From Bacteroidota bacterium (GTDB lineage: Bacteria > Bacteroidota > Bacteroidia > SpSt-205 > S141-50): a DNA stretch of 5,173 bases. This document shows positions 1 through 5,173 of this stretch, in pieces. The translations under genes and the position numbers were made by a program. The notes under the pieces are model-generated. The model saw only the letters and a list, made by a program, of their open reading frames with translations, did no database searches and was not told the DNA's origin. Where the stretch lies: the NCBI GenBank assembly GCA_015490695.1, contig WFXK01000063.1, positions 1 to 5,173 on the forward strand, in the 5' to 3' direction. Each line of letters starts with the position of its first letter. The first letter of the stretch is position 1.

Positions 1-9
1 CTTAATGCC

Positions 10-28
10 TATCTTGGTTGCTAAGATA
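10..28. repeat. Small inverted repeat near the left edge
   Basis: The arms TATCTTGG (10-17) and CTAAGATA (21-28) can pair as an 8-bp stem with one G-U wobble and a 3-nt loop. No clear T-run follows immediately on either strand, so it is not a convincing intrinsic terminator. It lies in the 74-bp stretch after the outer-membrane gene, which contains no start codon on the minus strand and no recognisable gene. It could be a weak terminator, an operator for a gene beyond the left edge, or chance in AT-rich DNA. Confidence 0.3.
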
Positions 29-74
29 AATGATTTATTTTTGTTGGGCAAGAAAGGAGTTTAATCCGTTCGTT

Positions 75-1334
75 TCAGCCAATACGGCGCTTAATAAACC
101 AACGTTCATTAAAACTGATTCCCAAGTAAATTTTTAAGTTTCTTTCTATTAAAAGATTCTTTTGCTTGCTACCTGCTTGGAAATATTCAATATGGATTTG
201 AATCATAGAGGCATCTTTACGCAGGGGTAATCCAACGCCTAAGGTGCTTCCCCAAAAAAGGACCTTATTTTGATTTAATTGAACAAAATGCTGACCTGCA
301 TAGAAGCCAGTACGATAACGTATTCTTTTTAAATATCGGTTGCTTTGGATGTTTGGAATCCATTCTATTCCGCTTCGCAACGTAATATAGGGTTGTAGGG
401 TAGTGCCTCTGGTTCTGAAGTCAAATGTTTGCCATGGTTGATAGAGCCCTTCTATAGTCCAATACCATTTGGTAGGCTTTTCTAAGGAGAAGCCCACACC
501 AGTAGCCATAGGTAAAGCAATAGTAAAAGAAGAAAGTGGCAAAGTATCTATAGTAGCGTTGGTAGAAGCCAATCCAAATACATTGATTCTACGGATGAGT
601 CCATAGTAACGCTCTTCTTGTTGAACGTTTACAAAGGCATTTCCCTGAAAAATAGCTCCAATAGTCCATAGAAGCTTTTTCATAGTGTCTTGAAACAATG
701 CACCGACACGATAACCTATGCCATTAAATTGATAGAGGGCTACGTAACCTGCAGCATAATTAGCATCTTGTACTTCTAAGGTTGCTTGCCACTCCTCCCT
801 AAGGCTTCCAAACAAATACGCTAATTGAACTCCGAAATGGAATTGTTTTTTAATTCGGAAGGCAAGCATGCCATAGGCACGGGTTAGACCACCATCTGAT
901 AACCTCCCAAGCCTTAAAGGATATTGATTGTCGCCGTCATCAAAAGTGGTTTCTTTCTCTATTTCGTAACCTGAAGTAGTATAAGGGGCTGCACCAAACC
1001 CCAAAGCAAACCCCTTAACAGAAGGAAAAGCAAAAGCAATGTGGTGAATACCACCAGCAGGTAAAAAACTCTGTTGTGAAGGTGTTTGTAAAAAAAGTTG
1101 CCGATAAAAAGCCGTAATATCCGCCGTAGTAACCTCTAAAGCAGAAATCGCTGCAGGATTCGTAACATTCATTCGTAAAGGATGTTTCCATGCAATGCCT
1201 GTGTGCCCCATCGCCGACTGACGACTACTACTTTGTGGTAATAGCTCCCCAAGCGCTAAACCGCTCAAAGGCGAAAACGTATTCGTTTGAGCCCAAAGAC
1301 TACATACCCCTATAAAAAGAATGCCATAGCGCAT
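75..1334 (-). CDS. Outer-membrane beta-barrel protein (Bacteroidota family, PorV/FadL-like)
   Basis: A 419-residue exported protein, probably an outer-membrane beta-barrel. Residues 1-16 form a short signal peptide (M-R, a hydrophobic core, then W-A-Q with likely cleavage after A15). Residues 20-62 carry the Bacteroidota barrel opening: a glycine/leucine stretch, then A-M-G-H-T-G-I-A and later N-V-T-N-P-A-A. The rest alternates hydrophobic and polar residues with many aromatics and glycines, as expected of beta strands. The C-terminus (F-N-E-R-W-F-I-K-R-R) resembles family members in this phylum. The start is well fixed: an in-frame TAG lies four codons upstream, ATG 1332-1334 is the first usable start, and AAGGGGG sits just before it. 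The first 35 bp overlap the end of coaX, so translation is probably coupled. PorV- or FadL-like function (lipid transport or secretion support) is inference; the substrate is unknown. Confidence 0.8.
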   Translation of the reverse strand: MRYGILFIGVCSLWAQTNTFSPLSGLALGELLPQSSSRQSAMGHTGIAWKHPLRMNVTNPAAISALEVTTADITAFYRQLFLQTPSQQSFLPAGGIHHIAFAFPSVKGFALGFGAAPYTTSGYEIEKETTFDDGDNQYPLRLGRLSDGGLTRAYGMLAFRIKKQFHFGVQLAYLFGSLREEWQATLEVQDANYAAGYVALYQFNGIGYRVGALFQDTMKKLLWTIGAIFQGNAFVNVQQEERYYGLIRRINVFGLASTNATIDTLPLSSFTIALPMATGVGFSLEKPTKWYWTIEGLYQPWQTFDFRTRGTTLQPYITLRSGIEWIPNIQSNRYLKRIRYRTGFYAGQHFVQLNQNKVLFWGSTLGVGLPLRKDASMIQIHIEYFQAGSKQKNLLIERNLKIYLGISFNERWFIKRRIG

Positions 1335-2037
1335 AACCCCCTTCTAAGGATAAAAACGGAGCAACAAAAATGGGAGTTTCCCATTGAAGTGCCAAGTAAA
1401 CAACAGCATTTCCTGTAAATATCACAGATAAATCCCTTTCTAAAGAGCGATAATAGGCTAAAATCCCCTGGATTTCTTTATACATTCCTATAAGTACACC
1501 TGCATGAATAGCCTCCTGCGTTGTCTTCCCAGGTAATTGAGCCTGAGAGGTCAAAGATAATAAAGGTAACTTCTGTGTAAAATGATGTAAAGCTTGATAA
1601 CGCATACGGAGTCCTGGAGCAATACTTCCCCCGTGATATACCCCTTGACTATCTACATAATCTATCGTCAAAGCGGTACCACAGCTAACTACCACAAAAG
1701 GAAACCGCTTTAATCGCTGCCACGCACCTACAACATTACACCAACGGTCTATCCCCAACGTCTCAGGAGTACGATACCCCATCTTCAAAGGAGGAAAAAC
1801 TATCTGCGTATGTAATTCAAAACAAGGTACTATATCACATAAAGGTTTAATCCAACGCTGAACATCTTCTCGTACACTGAACCAAGCAATGCACTCAATA
1901 GAAAAACGCTTAAGCCAACTTTGCCAAAGGCGTAACCACTGTTCAGAAGGACTACCTGTATGCACCCATTGTAAAGTCCCATCCTCAAAGAAAGCCGTTT
2001 TAATCCACGTATTACCAAAATCTACAACGGCAACCAT
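1300..2037 (-). CDS. coaX: Type III pantothenate kinase
   Basis: A cytoplasmic enzyme that phosphorylates pantothenate with ATP, the first step of coenzyme A synthesis. At 245 residues it is close to the usual length. Family motifs appear in order: D-F-G-N-T with K13 (residues 6-13, phosphate binding), G-I-D-R (95-98, including the conserved Asp 97), S-C-G-T-A with D126 (118-126), G-G-S-I-A-P-G (136-142), and G-K-T-T-Q-E-A-I-H-A-G (170-180). The late motif usually written T-G-G-D reads T-G-N-A here (208-211), and the following L-x-G-L reads L-E-G-G (231-234). The catalytic aspartates appear intact, so I expect an active enzyme. The ATG at 2035-2037 places the first motif at residue 6, as is normal. 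There is no clear Shine-Dalgarno sequence, which is common in this phylum. The gene is divergent from uvrC and overlaps the barrel gene downstream. Confidence 0.93.
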   Translation of the reverse strand: MVAVVDFGNTWIKTAFFEDGTLQWVHTGSPSEQWLRLWQSWLKRFSIECIAWFSVREDVQRWIKPLCDIVPCFELHTQIVFPPLKMGYRTPETLGIDRWCNVVGAWQRLKRFPFVVVSCGTALTIDYVDSQGVYHGGSIAPGLRMRYQALHHFTQKLPLLSLTSQAQLPGKTTQEAIHAGVLIGMYKEIQGILAYYRSLERDLSVIFTGNAVVYLALQWETPIFVAPFLSLEGGYALWHSFYRGM

Positions 2038-2050
2038 AAAGTCAGCAGGG

Positions 2051-2082
2051 TAAAATTACGCAAAAAACAAGGCTTTTAGAAA
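2051..2082 (-). promoter_or_regulatory. Possible Bacteroidota-type promoter of coaX
   Basis: Read on the minus strand, TTTC (2082-2079) is followed after 20 nt by TAATTTTA (2058-2051). The Bacteroidota housekeeping consensus is TTTG, about 19-21 nt, then TAnnTTTG, so the match is 3 of 4 and 7 of 8 bases with correct spacing. The box ends 13 nt before the coaX ATG, implying a very short leader. AT-rich DNA yields such words by chance, so this is only a candidate. Confidence 0.3.
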
Positions 2083-2159
2083 CTTCAATAAATGATTAAA
2101 GTTTCTCTAATGTCCCAGCAACCCGATAGTCTAAAAGAAAAAGATACGAGATTTTTTAC

Positions 2160-2167
2160 TATTTTTG
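2160..2167 (+). promoter_or_regulatory. Possible -7 box of the uvrC promoter
   Basis: TATTTTTG is an exact match to the Bacteroidota -7 consensus TAnnTTTG and ends 17 nt before the proposed uvrC ATG at 2185. There is no good TTTG or TTG at the expected -33 distance (the sequence there is A-rich), so it would be a weak or one-box promoter. If it is used, transcription would begin around 2172-2176, downstream of the alternative ATG at 2092, which supports the shorter uvrC. Confidence 0.33.
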
Positions 2168-2184
2168 TTTTCCTTCCCCTAACT

Positions 2185-4005
2185 ATGGATACTTTAACAC
2201 AACAGAGAAAACAGCTGCCTAAGCAGCCAGGTGTTTACCGTTTCTATAACGAGAAGCGACAAATCCTCTATATTGGCAAAGCCCGTAACCTCTACAAACG
2301 GGTTAATTCTTACTTTTCTAAACAACATAATGATATTAAAACACGGCAAATGGTCAAACAAATCGCTTATATTGACTACACCGTAACAAACAACGAAATT
2401 GAAGCCTATTTGTTAGAGAATCAACTAATTATACAATATCAACCTAAATACAATGTCCTTTTGAAAGATGGTAAAACTTATCCTTATTTGTGCATAAAAA
2501 ACGAACCTTTCCCTCGTATTTTGCCTGTTAGAAAAAAAATTCCCGACGGATCTCTGTATTATGGTCCTTATACGTCTGCAACAACTCTATATCAAATTTT
2601 ACGATTCATTCGTCAAAATTATTTTATACGAACTTGCAACTTAGCACTGACCAAAGAAAACATTGCTAAAAAGAAATTTCGTCCTTGTTTAGAGTATCAT
2701 ATAAAGAAATGCAAGGCGCCTTGTGTAGGTTTGATGAGTGAAGAAGCGTACGACGCTCAAATAGAAGAAATTAAACAATTATTAGAAGGAAATTTAGACC
2801 CGCTTATTGAACAATTAGAGGAGCAGAAGCGAAAAGCGGTAGAGGATTGGAACTTTGAAGAGGCGAATCATTTAAAAAATCGTATTGCGCAGCTAAGGGC
2901 TTATAAGGAGCGTCATGCAGTGGTGGTTGCAGAAGTGGACCATGCAGAAGTACTAACTTTAGTGCAAGAAGGAACTTGGAGTGCTATTTGTTATTTTCAA
3001 ATTCGCCATGGTGCCATCGTTGCCACAAGAACCTTTTTTTATAGTAAGGAAGCCTCTTTAGCGGAGCTGTGTTCTGCTGCCGTGGCAACGCTTATAGAAG
3101 ATTATGGCGATAGACTTCAAAAACAATGGTTTACAAACGTTGCTGCACATCATTTAGAAGAACTAGCAGCGTTTACTGGATTTTGTTTTAAACAAGTGGC
3201 TTTAGATGATGGGCTTTATCGGGTGATTCAATTAGGAATTATGAACGCCAAGGCGGTGTTAGAAGAAAAAAGAAATTTAGCCCGACTGCATCAGAGGAAA
3301 ACGGGGGATTGGGAGGTATTGAAACGTTTACAGCATGTTTTAGCTTTACCGCAGTTACCGCTTCATATAGAGTGCTTTGATAATTCTCATTTACAGGGAG
3401 ATGAGCCTGTTGCAGCTTGTGTGGTCTTCCGAGAAGGTAAGCCCGCTAAACGAGACTACCGTGTTTATTGTTTAGAACCTACCGAGCAACCTGATGATTA
3501 TGCGTATTTGCGGCAAGTGATTTATCGGCGCTATTTGCCTTGCTGTGAAGGAGAACGCTCTTTGCCTGAACTTATCGTCATAGATGGCGGCAAAGGACAT
3601 TTAAACGCTGCTGCTGAAGTGCTACGCTCCTTAGGATTACTGCAAAATACCACTCTTATCAGTATAGCAAAGCGTTTAGAAGTCATTTATCGCCTTTCCA
3701 GTAGTGAACCTTTGCTTTTGAGTAAAAATGATATCGCTCTAAAATTATTGCAACAATTGAGAAACGAAGCACATAAAACGGCTTTACAATTCCATAGAAA
3801 AAGAAGATTACATCAGCGGTTACAGAGTTCATTAACAAGGATTCCAGGAATTGGTCCTAAAACCGCTCAACGGCTTTTTGCGGTTTTCGGCTCTATAGAA
3901 GCTATTCGTGAAGCAACCCTAACAGAGTTAATTCAAGCTATAGGAACAGCAAAGGCAAAACGATTATGGGAGTACTTTCACAGGGAGCGATCTTCTAAGG
4001 CATAA
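2185..4005 (+). CDS. uvrC: UvrABC system protein C, excision nuclease subunit
   Basis: The nuclease of nucleotide excision repair: recruited by the UvrB-DNA complex, it cuts on both sides of a lesion. From ATG 2185 it is 606 residues, normal for the family. The N-terminal GIY-YIG domain (about 10-95) shows G16-V-Y, Y29-I-G, K32, R39, Y43, E78 and N90, the expected set for the 3' cut. Four cysteines (C151, C168, C176, C180) match the positions known in UvrC to bind a [4Fe-4S] cluster. The UVR helical hairpin that contacts UvrB spans about 205-240. The RNase H-like domain for the 5' cut carries the D-D-H triad: D399 (F-D-N-S), D467 (I-D-G-G-K) and H530 (N-E-A-H). A tandem helix-hairpin-helix region (about 548-600, I-P-G-I-G-P-K) binds DNA. 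An in-frame ATG at 2092 would add 31 residues, but family similarity begins at 2185 (M-D-T-L, then the L-P-x-x-P-G-V-Y motif). It is probably co-transcribed with the DUF4783 gene 23 bp downstream. Confidence 0.96.
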   Translation: MDTLTQQRKQLPKQPGVYRFYNEKRQILYIGKARNLYKRVNSYFSKQHNDIKTRQMVKQIAYIDYTVTNNEIEAYLLENQLIIQYQPKYNVLLKDGKTYPYLCIKNEPFPRILPVRKKIPDGSLYYGPYTSATTLYQILRFIRQNYFIRTCNLALTKENIAKKKFRPCLEYHIKKCKAPCVGLMSEEAYDAQIEEIKQLLEGNLDPLIEQLEEQKRKAVEDWNFEEANHLKNRIAQLRAYKERHAVVVAEVDHAEVLTLVQEGTWSAICYFQIRHGAIVATRTFFYSKEASLAELCSAAVATLIEDYGDRLQKQWFTNVAAHHLEELAAFTGFCFKQVALDDGLYRVIQLGIMNAKAVLEEKRNLARLHQRKTGDWEVLKRLQHVLALPQLPLHIECFDNSHLQGDEPVAACVVFREGKPAKRDYRVYCLEPTEQPDDYAYLRQVIYRRYLPCCEGERSLPELIVIDGGKGHLNAAAEVLRSLGLLQNTTLISIAKRLEVIYRLSSSEPLLLSKNDIALKLLQQLRNEAHKTALQFHRKRRLHQRLQSSLTRIPGIGPKTAQRLFAVFGSIEAIREATLTELIQAIGTAKAKRLWEYFHRERSSKA

Positions 4006-4028
4006 AATTTGCTTAGTTGAGGTGTGGG

Positions 4029-4412
4029 ATGTTGCGTTGGTGCGTTTTATTGGGGGTATTGTTTGCGTATGGACAGGGTAGTGCGGATGCTGTGTTGAAA
4101 CAAATTGAATTAGCAATCCGCCAAGGGGATGCTGTATCCGTAGCACGCTTTTTCAATAGTCGCGTTGAACTCTCTATAAACCACAGAGAAGGCGATTATA
4201 GTAAACAACAAGCGCAATTTATCCTTAAAGAATTCTTTACTAATTACCCTGTACGCTCCTTCGTCTTTATGCACAAAGGTACTTCAGGAAACGTCTACTA
4301 TGCCATAGGAAACTATGTAAGTACCCGAGGTACTTTTGATGTGAATCTGTTTTTGAAAAAGAACAATAATAAATTTTTCATAGAACAACTACGTTTTGAG
4401 CAGGCACGGTAA
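4029..4412 (+). CDS. Small secreted DUF4783 family protein
   Basis: A 127-residue exported protein of a family without an assigned biochemical role, known mainly from Bacteroidota. Residues 1-16 form a signal peptide (M-L-R-W, a hydrophobic core, A-Y-G-Q) with probable cleavage near residue 14-18. There is no lipobox-like L-x-x-C at the cleavage region, so it is probably periplasmic rather than a lipoprotein. The mature part shows the family pattern: A-I-R-Q-G-D with R-F-F and V-E-L-S-I (29-50), Y-S-K-Q-Q-A with F-F-T-N-Y and R-S-F (57-78), H-K-G with Y-A-I-G-N-Y (82-96), then F-D-V-N-L-F-L-K and I-E-Q-L-R-F-E (103-124). The fold is likely the NTF2-like alpha+beta cone (inference). An upstream in-frame TTG at 4017 is possible, but ATG 4029 has GAGGTG at 4019-4024 and gives a better signal peptide. 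It follows uvrC by 23 bp and is followed by a terminator, so it is probably the last gene of that unit. Confidence 0.82.
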   Translation: MLRWCVLLGVLFAYGQGSADAVLKQIELAIRQGDAVSVARFFNSRVELSINHREGDYSKQQAQFILKEFFTNYPVRSFVFMHKGTSGNVYYAIGNYVSTRGTFDVNLFLKKNNNKFFIEQLRFEQAR

Positions 4413-4439
4413 TTGCGCGTTTGGATTTCTTTGAAGAAG

Positions 4440-4478
4440 AAACGGTCCCTTGCCTAAGCGCTAAAGGGACCGTTTTTT
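4440..4478 (+). terminator. Rho-independent terminator, possibly bidirectional
   Basis: The arms 4440-4451 (AAACGGTCCCTT) and 4464-4475 (AAGGGACCGTTT) pair perfectly over 12 bp around a 12-nt loop, and a run of six T (4473-4478) begins at the base of the stem. It lies 27 nt after the DUF4783 stop, so it should end the uvrC-DUF4783 transcript. On the minus strand the same hairpin lies 11 nt past the MFS stop and is followed by TTTCTTCTTC, a weaker U-rich tract, so it could serve both convergent genes. Confidence 0.88.
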
Positions 4479-4486
4479 ATTTCCCT

Positions 4487-5173
4487 CTAATCTCTCTCTC
4501 TCGGGTCAGGTAACCACAATAACGCAACGAAAATAGTAAACGCTAAAACCAAATAACCATACTGCACATGCTCAACAAAAAAGGCTTGCGTAAAAGTAAA
4601 AATAAAGAGTAAACGAAGACTTAAATTAAACCATTGAAAAATGCTTCCCGCTCTCCCAATAATGTGATTAGGAATAATAGCAAAAAGCAAAGATAGCCGT
4701 AAAATCCGCGTACCTGCATTGCTAATGCCAATGAGTAAGCTTGCTAAGAAAACGATCCAGCGGTTGTGGCTGAAGGCAAAAGAAAGATATACGGCAATAG
4801 CGATAATCATTAACACTTGAATGCCCCGATAGGGATGGTGCTTTGCAAAACTCCTTTGAACAAAAACGCCTGCCAATAAAGCCCCAATTGCATAACTTAA
4901 CTCTGCAAAGCCGTAAGTATATGCATCTTCCTTCAGATAATCCGAGACATAATGTGGTAGCAGTTGCTGTGATTGCACAATTAAGGTAGCAAAGACCACA
5001 TAAGAAAGCATCCCAAAACGCATCAGCCGCTTACGCTGAATCAAATAGCGAAACCCCTCCTTAAGACGTTCTTTTATGGTTTCTTCTACAGCTCTTCGCT
5101 CGGCAACACGGATGTACTGAATAGTGTAAACAATAAAGAAAGCAATAGCATACGTAAAAGCATCCAAAAGGAA
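4487..5173 (-). CDS. MFS transporter, C-terminal part (5' end outside window)
   Basis: The C-terminal 228 residues of a major facilitator superfamily transporter in the inner membrane. The frame is open to the right edge (F-L-L-D-A-F at the first codons), where MFS exporters of the EntS/MFS_3 type have TM6, so roughly 180-200 N-terminal residues are missing. Visible segments: TM6 (1-21); a charged cytoplasmic loop (22-53, rich in R, E and K) typical of the link between the two six-helix halves; then TM7 (54-76), TM8 (86-106), TM9 (116-134), TM10 (138-158), TM11 (173-195) and TM12 (203-221). The I-P-N-H-I-I-G-R-A-G-S stretch (167-177) matches the P-x-x-x-x-G-R-x-x-S motif common in this group. 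A TTG at 5165-5167 could be read as a start but falls inside TM6, so it is not the real one. The substrate cannot be told. The gene ends in TAG and converges on the DUF4783 gene across a shared terminator. Confidence 0.85.
   Translation of the reverse strand, partial: FLLDAFTYAIAFFIVYTIQYIRVAERRAVEETIKERLKEGFRYLIQRKRLMRFGMLSYVVFATLIVQSQQLLPHYVSDYLKEDAYTYGFAELSYAIGALLAGVFVQRSFAKHHPYRGIQVLMIIAIAVYLSFAFSHNRWIVFLASLLIGISNAGTRILRLSLLFAIIPNHIIGRAGSIFQWFNLSLRLLFIFTFTQAFFVEHVQYGYLVLAFTIFVALLWLPDPRERD

Noticed and set aside
14..43. Plus-strand promoter match: TTG (14-16), 19 nt, TATTTTTG (36-43)
   Set aside because: It fits the Bacteroidota consensus, but no plus-strand gene follows: it would transcribe antisense through the barrel gene. 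Chance in AT-rich DNA is more likely without transcript data.
1830..2018. Open frame of about 62 codons on the minus strand inside coaX
   Set aside because: It lies wholly within coaX in another frame, has no recognisable domain, and coaX is strongly supported by its motifs.
4017..4028. TTG at 4017 as the start of the DUF4783 gene
   Set aside because: It adds only four residues before ATG 4029, consumes the GAGGTG ribosome site at 4019-4024 and puts an extra Arg and Cys before the signal peptide.
3964..4146. Open frame of about 60 codons on the minus strand across the uvrC end and the DUF4783 start
   Set aside because: It is antisense to two well-supported genes, has low-complexity T/H/P-rich content and no recognisable family.
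5165..5167. TTG as the start of the MFS gene, making it a complete 226-residue protein
   Set aside because: The frame continues to the window edge with F-L-L-D-A typical of the middle of MFS proteins, so the gene is cut by the window and not a half-size transporter.
1..5173. Mobile elements, CRISPR arrays, tRNA or rRNA genes, riboswitches, toxin-antitoxin or defence modules
   Set aside because: I looked through both strands and found no transposase motifs, spaced direct repeats, terminal inverted repeats, RNA gene signatures or defence-type domains; nearly all of the sequence is explained by five ordinary genes.

Overview
The window looks like ordinary chromosomal core sequence from a member of the Bacteroidota. 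Three things point there. The secreted protein downstream of uvrC matches the DUF4783 family, which I know from Bacteroidota. The gene after coaX encodes an outer-membrane barrel whose C-terminus (E-R-W-F-I-K-R-R) is typical of that phylum. The UvrC sequence also has Bacteroidota-like motif variants such as F-D-N-S and Q-L-R-N-E-A-H. The DNA is AT-rich by eye. I cannot assign a genus.

Layout from left to right: positions 1-74 hold no gene, only a small inverted repeat and promoter-like words. On the minus strand, coaX (type III pantothenate kinase, 2037 to 1300) reads into a 419-residue outer-membrane beta-barrel gene (1334 to 75), and the two overlap by 35 bp. A 147-bp divergent intergenic region (2038-2184) separates coaX from uvrC (2185-4005, plus strand), the nuclease subunit of the UvrABC excision repair system. 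After 23 bp comes a small secreted DUF4783 protein (4029-4412), probably in the same transcript. A strong hairpin terminator at 4440-4478 lies between this gene and a convergent minus-strand MFS transporter gene (5173 to 4487), whose 5' part is outside the window.

Functionally these are two or three independent transcription units: coenzyme A synthesis with an envelope protein, nucleotide excision repair with a small exported protein, and a transporter. I see no mobile element, CRISPR array, tRNA, rRNA, toxin-antitoxin pair or defence cassette, and nothing that supports a previously undescribed system. The points worth a second look are modest: the start of uvrC, the coaX overlap and its altered C-terminal motif, the uvrC-DUF4783 pairing, and the shared terminator.
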